NCBI GenBank assembly: GCA_021029095.1
Contig: JAJOHG010000102.1
Location: forward strand, 32,977-96,976
Reading direction: 5' to 3'
DNA length: 64,000 nucleotides
Source of the DNA: Phellopilus nigrolimitatus
Lineage: Eukaryota > Basidiomycota > Agaricomycetes > Hymenochaetales > Hymenochaetaceae
This document shows, piece by piece, positions 53,757 through 64,000 of the stretch. The notes under the pieces are model-generated. The model was not told the DNA's origin. It was given only the letters and a program-made list of their open reading frames with translations, and searched no databases. Each line of letters opens with the position of its first letter. Within the stretch, counting starts at the first letter, position 1. A program made the position numbers and the translations under genes.

Positions 53757-56700
53757 ATGGCTTTTTTCAACCGCAAAGCAGTACGACAGGATACTTCGGA
53801 GACACTCGTCAATTCTCCAACATCGCCTACCCGCTTGCTAGGCGGGTCGACCACCGAGCGACCGGAAAAGAAGCATACGAGGAGCTTCGGAAATATAATG
53901 GACAAAATGGGGTCGATGGATGAAGGAGACGGCCCTCACTCTGCTTCGTCGCCGGAAGCACAGACGAAGGACATACAAAGATCTCGGAAAAGAGGCGATA
54001 CAGGAATGACGCTGGTAACGAGCCCCGACGGTTATGGGGGAAAGTATGATATGGCAGGCGGCGGATACGATGCTGCGCTGGTCAAGAGCCCGATCTCGCC
54101 TGCGACGACCATGTCGACGCCCCTCAGCTCGATGTCCTCGAGCACTTCCGTCTCGCAGTCGCAAGGGTCGCTCATGTCGTCGCCGCCCACGTCACCCGAA
54201 GCACCCCGCTTGCGGAAATTCGCGTGGCCATTCTCGAAGAAGTCGCGAAGAGCAAGCGGCTCGACGCTCGGGGCGACGTTCGAGGCGACGTTCGACTCAA
54301 AACGGTCGAAGGCGATGCTCGTGGCACGCACGACCGCCAACATCGCGGAGGCGGCCAATCTTCCATACCTTAAAGGGGTCGCCGGAATCGTGTCGCTCAT
54401 CCTAGAATACGCAGACGTGAGTTTCTTAGAACCCCTTTTGTTCTTTGCCTTCTGTCGATCTGCAGGCCCGATCATGTTTATCAATATACTTGATGATGAT
54501 CTTTAAAACGGCTGGCGCTGACTGGTGCTAATGTTGACATGACGAACAGGGCGTCTCCGCGAACAAGGAGAACTGTTTTCGTATCATCAGCAACGTCATG
54601 CGGCTTCTGGACGTACTCAATAAGAAGTTCGAGGAGTTGGATGGAAAGCACTCAAAGAAGCTTGAAAGCCAGGCCAAACAACTTAAACAGTGTGTGAAGA
54701 TATGTCTCTCAATGGAAACTTCTTTTTTTAATATGCATCATTTGTTTGCAGCTCGCTCGAGTTAATTCATCTCTCCATGAAAGCACTTTCGGATCGAAAG
54801 CGTGGCTATTTCTCCAAGTTCACGCAACAAGAAGAGGACAAAGTAATCATACAGAAATGCGAAAAGGAATTGGACGCCGCCTTCAAAATATTTTCGGTTT
54901 GTTAGCCCGTCTCTGAACTCAACTCCGTCGCTTATCTTGATGTGCTTAGCTTCAGACATTGTTGGAAGTTCGAACATCCCTCTTGACTTTTGAAGTCCAA
55001 CTGGACCAACTGCTTGTGAAAATGATGGAACAGCTCAAAAGCCAAAACATCGAAATTCTGGAGGCGATTCGAAGCTCGAGGGGAGGTTGCACTCGACCTA
55101 AGTTGCCCGGCATGAATGACGAGGTATGTCCGCTTTCAGAAACACTTTGTTCTTTGAACTTCTCTTCTATTCTGATGACAATGGAGGCGATGCAATTGAG
55201 CTACTATCTCACAGCATGATTTGCAGCAAGAAGAACACCATTCACTTTCAGCGGCCCAAAGGTACGTACAGCGGAGTTGTCAGTAGCACGCGCTGATTGC
55301 CTGCACCCGCTTTTCTAGAGCTAGTACATCAACAACCCAAAGTGCGCTGGATAAAGCAGTCTTGTCTTCGCCCATCTTACCTTCTTCGCCGAAGATCTTT
55401 CATGGCCGCCAGGAAGAATTGGGGAATCTTGTCGATATTGTGACGAAAAATGCTCCTGCACGCATAGCGATCCTTGGGACTGGAGGAATGGGTATAGCTA
55501 TCTTCTATAAAACGCATTGCCTGCAGTGCTGAGTCTTGTCTTATTCGACCACATAGGGAAGTCGACACTTGCACTTAAATTACTTCATCACGAAGACGTC
55601 AAGAATCAGTACGATCAGCGGCGATTCTTCATACCCTGCGACTCGGCGTTGTCAGTGGAGAGCCTTATCTCCGAGATGGCAACACATTTCGGGCTTTCCG
55701 GTAATCAAAGACACACCGACACGCGCCGAGGAAGGGAGGCTGAAGTCCTGTTTTTGCTGTCCAGCGCCACCCAAAGTCTCCCTACGATCGTCGTCCTCGA
55801 TAACTTCGAGGCTCCCTGGGAACTTTCTTCAGGCCGCGCGGACGTGGAGGCCTTTCTGGGTCGCCTCGCGGATCTTCAGAATGTGGCGCTTGTCATCACA
55901 CTTCGAGGGTCGGAGCGTCCGCGGGGTGTGGACTGGAGCCGCCCGTTTCTGCCGCCGCTACGCGAACTCAGCGCGCAGGCGGCGCGAAGTCTTTTCATGT
56001 CAATCTCAGACGCGCCGTATCGCGACAGCTACGACGAGGGCGCGCGCGACGAGTTGGATGAGTTACTCGATCGCTGCGGCCGGCTGCCGCTCGCAGTGGA
56101 GCTGATGGCCAGGCTTGCTGAGCCGGGTATGGAATCCGTTTCGGTCCTCATGCGACGCTGGGACAGAGCAGCGCGCGGCACGTCCATGCTTAGCCGGGGT
56201 GACCGCCGCAGCGACAGTTTAGAGGTGTCGATCGAACTGTCGCTCAACAGTCCGCGATTGGCAGAGGAACCAGATGCATGCACTCTTTTGAGTATCCTCG
56301 CGCTGCTTCCTGATGGCATCGAACGAGACGAGCTCGCACTCGCTGCCCCGCATGTACAGGATGTGGATGCATGCATTGCGGTGCTCCTCAGGACCTCTTT
56401 AGCGTATCGGGTCGGTCGCGAGCGGCTCAGGGTTCTGGCACCTATCCGCGAGTATGTCGCTGCTACCCGCAAAGCCCAGCATAACCATATCCGCCAACTC
56501 GAGAAGTATCACTGGGATCAGCTCAGTCGGGAAAGAGAAGGCGTGCATGGCTATTATAAGGACGACGACCTCAGGCGTGTGCTCTCCATGCTTGGGAACA
56601 TCGAGAGCCTTATACAAAGAGCTTTTCTGGAGCGTCCTGTGTCCCAAGAGGCTATCTGCGCGGCTATTGATTTAGCATACTTCTCTTTGCAGATGGCATT

Positions 56701-58048
56701 GGGCAAGCCACGATTCTTAGAAGAGGCCCTTACATATGCGAGGCAGTCGCAGAACAGGAAACTGGAGGCTGACTGTCTGTGTGCGATTGGCCGAGAAGCC
56801 CGTCTGTTTCGTCTTACGAAAAAGGATGTTGCGTCCAAGGACAACTTCCTTAGAGCTCTCGATATATATAAAGAGTTAAAAAGCAAAATTGGACAAGGCG
56901 AATGCTACCGACAACTGGGACTCATGCAGTACAGTGCTCGTGATTTTGAAGAGAGCCGGAGGTCCTTCGAGAAAGCACTTGAGATACACCGCGAGGCAAG
57001 GGACCTTGACGGAGAGGTACATGCGACTTCCCTTCTATCCTGAGCACATAAATTGTCTGCTAAATCCAAAACTTAGGCAAGCACCCTGCTCTTGATTGCC
57101 AGGAGCTGCCGCGTCCTGCAGCAGACATCAGAAACGCTCACGCATGCAAATGCTGCTCTGGGCATACTTCGCACCGAGCTTCACAATCCCGTTCTGGAAG
57201 CACGATGCCTGGAATTTCTTGGGAGCGTACATCTCTCCGTTCTCTGCGAGTACACCGTCGCAAAGGAGCTCCTCGCGGAATCGTTGCGCATCTATGACGC
57301 TTTGCTCCTGCAGGATTCGTCGCACGGGATGGACGCCATAGTGTCCAGTGGCGAACTTGCGCTAATTTGTTCTAGATACAAAGAGGCAAAGGACGCTTTC
57401 AAAAGAGCTGTGTCGAATTATGGCAAATTGCAAAGACGCGACCGGGAGGCGTACGCCCTTGTGAGCCTGGGACTCGCTTGTCTTGGACTAGGTGGCGTCG
57501 AGGAAGCATCTAGGCACGTCATCGCTGGTCTGGCAATCTGGCAAGACATTAGAAATAGTTGGGGAATTGGGATCAGCAAGCGCGCTCTCGGAGACGTCGC
57601 GATGAAAGATGGTGCACACGCGCGTGCTGAAGAAAGGTACACCGAAGCGTTGGCTGCTTTCAATGGTGATTCGGCGCACTGGAAATTCGAACAGGCCGAG
57701 TGCCTCCTCAAGCTCGGAATTCTGTTCGTGCGTACAGACCAAAGAGCAAAGGCATCAGAGAATCTCTCGAACGCGCTACTGCTCTACCGAGAGGCTGCGT
57801 GCCCTCGGGGTGATGCTGACTGCCTTCGGTATATTGGTGAACTGGATCTGGCAAGCGGGGATGACGACTCGAGGAAAAGAGCACTGTCGAGTCTCATTCC
57901 TGCGCTCGACGGATTCAACGCGATGGGGCTGCAGAGGGAGATGCAGGAATGTGCATCACTCATAGCGGATGCATATCGCGCACTTGGAGACGAAAAGCAG
58001 TCGAGGAAGTTCCGAAAACAAGGCCTTCAGCAATTGCAGATCGGGTAG
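53757..58048 (+). CDS. NLR-like STAND NTPase: helical N-terminus, NB-ARC, TPRs
   Basis: Eight exons: 53757-54416, 54550 to about 54696, about 54767-54896, 54956-55123, 55227-55261, about 55319-55489, 55558-57016, 57077-58048; about 1250 residues. The N-terminal third is Ser-rich, then helical (MLVARTTANIAEAANLPYLK, GVAGIVSLILEYAD, FRIISNVMRLLDVLNKKFEE, LIHLSMKALSDRKRGYFSKF), resembling the four-helix MLKL/HeLo-like domains that precede fungal NLRs. The NTPase has a P-loop, ILGTGGMGKST (about residue 440, split by an intron), a Walker B strand, TIVVLDNFE, an RGSERPRG sensor-like region and GRLPLAVELMARL (the GLPL-like box). After a winged-helix-like region come TPR units (LRALDIYKELKSKIGQGECY, FEKALEIHREARDLDGE, YTEALAAFNG). 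Such proteins are thought to trigger cell death or non-self responses. The exon 2/3 junction is uncertain. Confidence 0.85.
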
Positions 58049-58226
58049 TTCTCTGCGTAGTCCTTCCTCATCGCATTCCACCCATCTCTTTCGTATTTTC
58101 GCGCTTCTTGCCTCTTGTTTTCTTGAGCAGAATTATTTTCGAAGTTGTGTTACAAAGTACGATGTACAGTATGACGCCCGTGATAAAAGTTACAAAGCGT
58201 TGATTTCTTCATCATCTCCGTGCACT

Positions 58227-58571
58227 TCAGATGGCACCCTCCTGTTCGAGCGCCTGGTCGAGCTGGCGCTCCTGCTTGTAGGCATCGTTCTTGGCGCCGC
58301 GGCCGCGGGTGCGCCCGCCAGCCGTCTCGCCTGCGGTCGCGCGCAAGTCATCAGCCTCACCTGTTTCGAACAATCAGCGACACCGAAGAGAAAGTACTAG
58401 TGTGAGGGACATACGCTTTGAAACGCGGCCGGTGGCATCGCTCTCTGCGGCTTCGCGGTCTTCGCGGACGTAGTCGACGTCGGTGGACTGTTCGTCGGCG
58501 CCGCGGGCGAGGAGCTCGGGGTCGGCGCCGGGCGCACTTGGTTTGTACTCGGCATTGTTCAGGGTGGACAT
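58227..58571 (-). CDS. Small hydrophilic protein, 96 aa
   Basis: Two exons (58415-58571 and 58227-58360) join in frame. It starts MSTLNNAEYKPSAPGADPEL and ends QERQLDQALEQEGAI. The protein is highly charged and Gly/Arg-rich in the middle (GGRTRGRGAKND), with no hydrophobic core, signal or cysteine, so it is probably disordered. Composition resembles hydrophilin or stress-related proteins, but no family motif is certain. It converges with the NLR gene (stop codons 180 bp apart) and lies upstream of the sirtuin 3' end. Confidence 0.65.
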
Positions 58572-59144
58572 GATTACGAGGCTGAGTGGCGTTTCGAGTT
58601 GTAACAGTGAAGGTGGGGGCGTGTTGTTGGGTCAATGTGGGCCGCTGGCGAGAAAGGAGAGCATTATATACTCTTCCTTCATGTTATTGCATCATAAATT
58701 ACAAGCATGCCCGCCGCGTAGCGTCACGGCGTGTCAATCATGACGAGGACTCGCGCGCAAGCGCAATAAAGCGCGGTGGCGTGATAAATGGATACATGAT
58801 CGACGCGTCGATCAAGAAGATACTTTCGCGGCTGAAGTAAGCAACAACAATTTGGTAGTAACACATACAGCTTGTAAACATCGACGACGCGTAAATAATC
58901 AAATAAAATACAGATATTAAGGGAGCGGAGATGTGTATATTTCCCTAAAGGATGCCGTGGAAAGCGCGTTCAGTCGTTTACTCTAGGAAACAATAGTCCG
59001 AAGAGGAATGAAGATACGCGTTCAGAGTCACAGTCAGGAAAGTCCTTGCGAGTGACATATTCACCCCGAGAAGCAGCATCATTAACAGTACAAGAAAAAG
59101 AGACAGCAGAGCAGCAGACACATTCACACTTGAGCCACCAGCTA
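58572..59144. other. Region between the small protein and sirtuin genes
   Basis: Upstream DNA of the small hydrophilic protein and 3' flank of the sirtuin. No gene seen. Confidence 0.4.
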
Positions 59145-62090
59145 CTATGACCAACGCCCGCGTACACCGTACTGTCCTTGTGGACTCGCGCTGGAGAGGT
59201 TGGCGAGTTCAACAGTGTGAGAGACGTCAAGAACTGTAAGACGCCGAGCGATCGCAGACCTGCTCGAGTCGCCCACACCACTCTTCGCTCCAGATCCAGC
59301 AGGCCTCCCTCGCCTTCTTTTGATATCAGAGTTGATTGAAGGAGGTCTATCGACATCATTTGAATCGATTAAATAGTTATCGGCAGGATCCACATAGCGT
59401 TTATCCCGCTGGCTAGATGGTGACTGCTCCGCATCCGGAGCCCATGCCATCCTCTTGCCTTGCGAGTTCCCTTTCCTCACAGATGAAACATGTGCTCTTC
59501 CGCGTACCTTCTGTCGTTTCGAAGGAGCTATCGGCGTCGGCGCAACGTCATCGTCTTCCGCGAAGTCGGTAGGTGCCTTTTCGTCACCTCTCAAATGCAT
59601 ATCGTTTCGTGGTCTCCGGGTAACTCTTTTCGGTAGACTTTGCGGCGTCAGTGGCAGATCGTCCACTACCTTCTGAGGAATACGGGTCGGCGCGACTGTG
59701 GCAGAGAGAACAGGTGAAGACAATGGAGTAAGAGTCGACGCGCGGGACAGAGAGAGGGAGGCAGTGTAAGAGGCAGGATAGCTGGACTGGCGATCTTCTG
59801 TCTGCACCGATTGAAAGAGACTTTGAGAAGATGTGCGTGAGTGGAAGCGTGCGCAGCAGTCGCAATTGAGGGAGATAGGATATGGACACGGGCATGGCGA
59901 GGGAGATAAAAAGCTAAGCTCTCCTTCATCATCGTATATATGTCTGAGAGAATGCTTTCTCTTCCTTCCACCCTCCTTGGGAGAAAGGGGCGGAGAGTTC
60001 AGCCGAACTCGCGACATCGATGCAGCAGTATTCGCCAACATGTCAAGTGGAGAAACAGCTTCGAGCCGCTGCTTCGAGTTAGAACTTCTTTGCTTTTCAA
60101 CGGTCGACGAGGAGCTGCTATAGCTGCTGGAAAGAGACGGGGGGACAGTAGTTGCGATCTCTGGTACTATCCGCGCTCTCATTGCATGAGGAGACTGCGA
60201 TCCAAGAGTCGTCGATGACCGGTTGCGGAAGTTTGGCGAAACGGCGACAGTCTTCGTTTTCACTGATGGAGTAACTACAGACGAGGCCACCGTCTCCTTA
60301 CTTTTTGACGTTTTGACGCTCTTAGCAAAGCTTCGCTTTGGAGGCGATGTAGGCGATGGTGGTATAGGAGAGTGGTCTGCCGAAGGATCATGGACGATTA
60401 GTGTTACGCGTCGACGTTTCGTAGGCGGGACAACTTCGATTGTCGGTGCAGATCTTTTCTTTCCCTTAGCCATTTGTTTTTTCGACATCCCCACGATTAC
60501 TTTCTCCCTTTCTGCCTTCTCCATATCCTTAGCTTCCTTATCGATTCTTTTCTTCTCCTCCCGTTCTCTTCTCTCTTCTTTTGCCCGTTCGTCCCTTTCC
60601 AACTTCTCCGTCTTCTCTTTCTCTTCGCGCTCCATCTCATCCCGGATCATCCCTGCGAAGACTTGCGCATCACCTTGTATCCATACATCAAAGACGCCGT
60701 CCCACTCACGTGTCGGCACGGGAAAGTCAAGATTGACATAGATCGTCGTAATCGGGCGCATTTCCGGCGGCGTCTCGGAGGATGACGCGACTTCATCGTC
60801 CGCCGCTGGTGAGCGACGTGGAGAGGGCGTGGGCGATACCATCGGTGTCGGCGTCTCAGCCGGGGTAGACAGTGCTGTAAGCTTCGCCAGTGCGACCTGG
60901 TGCGCCTTCTCTGCCCTGGCGGACTCTCGTGCCTTGACTGCTTTCGAAAATTCGCGCACAATGCGCTTCGTCCCGGGAACGCGGAGCGATGTTCCCACAA
61001 CGACAAGCACGTCCGCGCCGCTGCGACCCTTTCCCTTCGAGCTACCCGTAATGTCTCGGCGCACGATGGCCCCGACGTCTTCCCCATCTCGATGGTCCTC
61101 ATTGTAGAGCACAACACTCGGGCGGAGCTTCCCCACTCCGCGCGGGCGCTTGCCGACGAGAGAACGCGTCGCCTCTAGTGCTTCGCACTCCGGACAATCT
61201 GGCGGGACGCCTTCAAGCAAGGAAGCCAGGTGGTCAGACAGAGGAAAGGTGTGAGTGCAAGAGACGCAGTGCATCGTTTGCAAAGTACCGTGTAAAGGAA
61301 TGCAACGAGGGGTTTCGCGTGAACTTGAAGAAGAGGCTTGTGGTAAGACGTCAATCGAGTTCTCTACAGGTGTGCTGTCAAGAGAGGCATCTCGAGTCGA
61401 TACTCCAACGGAGTTAGATCCTTCCGACAAGTTCGCGTCCTCAATGGTCTGAAAAACTGCTCCCTTCGCTTTTGACTTGCCTTTCGCGCGTCCACTGTTG
61501 TGGTCAGGCAGGCCAAATGTCATACCTGCCTTCTCCTCGAGGGCGTCAATGTTTTGTGTATACACGCGAAGAAGCTTCCCGCGGTCATCCAGCTCTCGCA
61601 AAAGGTTGTGGAATGGCGTAGGGATCGCGTCGGTTGAGATACGCGAAAGGCGTGCCATCATCTGGCAAAAGAGAGCTGTCGTGCTTTCAGCCTGGCAGAA
61701 AAGGCGTCAAGTTAGCCAGTCAGACAAAACAACAAAACTGAAATCTCACGTTGAAAACGGATGCATCAAATAGATCCTTTCCAGAGGTCAGAACTTCTCT
61801 AGGATTTTCTTTCTTTATGCTTTGGAACAGACCATCGGCGGAGCGGAAGTCCGGTATGCCTGCTTGGACGGAGATGCCAGCACCTTTTACCAATAACGTA
61901 AATTACGCGTCATCCCTAGAAATCCTGTGTAAAACCAATAGTCCTCACCACAGACCACAGCGACACGCTTTGCCTTCAAGATAGTCTTAACGACCTTCGC
62001 AGAAAATGTGGCGGGATCGTCCACGGGCGATACGAAGGCAGGCCATGAGGAACATTGGGCTGTTCGGTCGAGCGGGACGAGGAGGGTCAT
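59145..62090 (-). CDS. Sir2-family NAD-dependent deacetylase (Hst3/Hst4-like), 940 aa
   Basis: Three exons (61949-62090, 61750-61883, 59145-61691). The NAD-binding motif AGISVQAGIPDFRSADGLF is split by the first intron just before it. VYTQNIDALEEKAG, the catalytic His in PLHGTL (about residue 224), two zinc-binding pairs (CVSC and CPEC) and VLVVVGTSLRVPGTKRIV complete the sirtuin core to about residue 450. This matches the Hst3/Hst4 class, which removes acetyl from histone H3 K56 and guards genome stability. Unusual features: low-complexity insertions within the core (RAKGKSKAKGAVFQ and a Ser-rich loop before the catalytic His) and a roughly 500-residue C-terminal extension with a Glu/Lys/Arg coiled-coil-like segment (about 470-540), basic patches (KKRSAPTIEVVPPTKRRRVT) and Ser/Pro-rich DNA-binding-like RRGRPAGSGAKSG, an AT-hook core. 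Confidence 0.88.
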
Positions 62091-63425
62091 GTCGCAGGCA
62101 GCAGCCTGAAGATGCAGCCTGATGCCCGTTGTGTCCTATTCAACGTCGCCGTAGCCGTCAGACGCTGGCGGCGTGGGCTCGTGGGGTGCTGTAACGCTGC
62201 TAATACAGCCCGGCAAACTCCGGTCTGCGACACTCAAGCCTCATGGCATCGACTTCTCAACAAGAGCAATTTTGTTATCTGCCGTAGCTTGCTTTATTCC
62301 AAAGGATTCTTGTCTTGTCATCCATGGAACTCATATGACGGCATTTTACTACCTGCAAAATTCTATCGAAATGTACCAGCTGTGCCTTCACTGGTCCGAG
62401 TCTACTGGCACTTACGTAAACTGCGGTGCCCTATTTTTTCGTTCTTCTTCCTCATTCTCCCCCAAGCTCTGGACGCCAATGTCGACAAAACGAAGAAAAA
62501 ACTGCTGGTTGCACTGAAGATTATTTGATGAATCGGGAGCTTGCTCCGTGCCTGGTTGGTTCTGACATATGTATGTACGCTCTACTGGGATTTATATTGC
62601 GCGGGATTTACGTACTTCAGTATGAATTTGCAGCAAAAACGAATGTGTTTTTGGTCTTACTTCGACGAGTGGCCTGCCTCACATTATGGCACTCCCTCGT
62701 TTAACTCTTACTTCATTTCCGATCGTTGTCCTAAGCACGCGTTATACTTCCATTCAGTGATGCCGTTATGGCCAAGCTTGAAGGTGGCAGGGAATGAAAT
62801 CAGCCTGCGCACGTTTCTCCCTACTAATTGCTTATATCTTCTCGCGCTTATCTTGGCGCGTTGTCGTATGGATGTATGCCCGCGCGGAAGTCGGCACGAT
62901 GGTCTCGACTCTACTTCTGCGAATTTATCTCGGGCCTTTGGATTCAAGGCGAGTATTTGTCTCGCGTGTGCCAAGTGGAGTCGTCCGTACTGTTCCTTAT
63001 TGGCAGTCCAAAACAGAGTACGTTTGCGATGAGTCAAAACACATTGTCTGCAAAGAATGAAAGAAAGCGTTTCTGGGCTTTGCCCGTTTCGCCTGTTTAA
63101 CGTTCGAGCAAAGTCACGCACAACCAGCGGACTCAGACAAGTTTCAAACACGAATATCCAGCTGCATTATGGCCAGGTTTGCTCGACTACCTGTCAAACG
63201 TTATGTTTCTAATTTGTCGATTGCGCTGATTTGCTCTTTCCCCGTGAAGCTTGCTCGTCGGTGTGCAATGGGCCGATGTGCAGTGATTAGAGATCAAAAG
63301 GGACTAGCACATCGGCATGACACGCACATTAATATTGCACGCACATTGCGCCGCGGCTCACCGTGTATCATACTCATCTACCTTATAAGAAGGGGGCCAA
63401 CAATTTCTCTTTCATCCATCAACCT
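62091..63425. other. No recognisable gene
   Basis: Sirtuin promoter side and 1.3 kb of DNA with frames under about 165 codons on both strands, none with motifs or splice support. Confidence 0.45.
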
Positions 63426-63432
63426 CACAGGA

Positions 63433-63997
63433 AGAAGACATCATGAAAGACGCTCAAAAGAGTTCCTTCTTACCCTTCGACCCTATGAATGCCTCCAAGC
63501 AAAAGTGCGAAGAAAATAGTACTCGACAGTGACTCATGCTACGTCGCAATTCAGAAGCCAAAAGTAAAAACCGGCATTCCTGATACAACACGCAATCGCT
63601 ATTCTTCACTGATGCTGCTGGGAAGGCAACATGCTACTACATGGATGGAGAACTTCAGATACGGCAAGTTGATACTATGTATGCAGAAACAGAAGACTCC
63701 GTGTACTTGGCGTACTTCAAGCTCTTATGCTATCAACCCAACAAGCTGGATTTGACCCAGGAAGAGAGGGATAGAACTGTCCTTTCAATCTGCCAAAGGA
63801 TCGCCGCAGACGAACGTTCCAGAAGAGGTTCCGGAAACAGGATAGATAGATTTGCCTACTCAGTCCTCGGAGAATTGCCTGGCGTGCACCTCAGTGACAT
63901 CAGTGACGCTTTGAAGTCCCTTGCTCATCTAGTGGACGCAGCGAAAGCAATGCAAAGGCACTTGTCTATTTGTAAAAGGAGACCTATGAATGCATGA
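63433..63997 (+). pseudogene. Incompletely resolved gene at the window edge, unknown function
   Basis: A well-composed frame ends at TGA 63995-63997. It reads KATCYYMDGELQIRQVDTMY then YLAYFKLLCYQPNKLDLTQE, FAYSVLGELPGVHLSDISDA and ends CKRRPMNA: mixed helical, no recognised domain. Upstream, a different frame from 63489 (PPSKSAKKIVLDSDSCYVAI) seems to be its N-terminal part, but a one- or two-base shift near 63600 separates them and no convincing intron joins the two. Either a frameshift has broken the gene or a short intron was missed. Confidence 0.45.
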
Positions 63998-64000
63998 TTG

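Overview
The window looks like nuclear DNA of a filamentous basidiomycete (Agaricomycetes). Genes are split by short introns (about 50-130 bp) with GT...AG ends. Families typical of mushroom genomes are present: TKL-type kinases, a STAND/NLR protein with TPRs, a Crz1-type zinc finger factor, SEM1/DSS1, an Hst3/Hst4-type sirtuin and a chromodomain Ty3/gypsy element. Coding exons were joined by hand from reading frame and splice sites. No tRNA, rRNA or CRISPR array was seen.

Left third (1-19.5 kb), repeat-dominated. It opens with a decayed minus-strand SNF5/SMARCB1 homologue joined to a G-protein-alpha fragment. Two copies of one chromodomain Ty3/gypsy retrotransposon follow, head to head: copy 1 on minus (2058-8681, with a nonsense codon in its chromodomain) and copy 2 on plus (gag-pol intact, 3' LTR 19011-19385). 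Copy 2 appears split by a 4.8-kb element (8902-13686) with imperfect terminal inverted repeats and a 7-bp target duplication. That element carries minisatellites and gene-like fragments but no visible transposase.

Middle (19.5-47 kb). A roughly 3.1-kb segment (a truncated copy of an 844-aa orphan gene plus a TKL-like kinase gene) occurs twice in inverted orientation, at about 19.57-22.65 kb and 41.47-44.65 kb. A third, more diverged kinase gene (24081-25504), a 659-bp Tc1/mariner-type MITE and the full-length orphan gene (26853-29704) lie near the first copy. A large gene-poor stretch (about 30.2-36.7 kb) precedes a CRZ1-like transcription factor gene (36716-40386).

Right third (47-64 kb), gene-dense housekeeping-like DNA: a small secreted cysteine-rich peptide, a BRCT protein, an MFS transporter, SEM1/DSS1 divergent from an NLR-like NTPase gene, a small hydrophilic protein, a long sirtuin and an incomplete gene at the edge.

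The most interesting points are the kinases with a C-terminal C2H2 finger that decays from copy to copy, the nested transposon architecture, the SNF5/G-alpha pseudogene junction and the NLR with a helical N-terminal domain.
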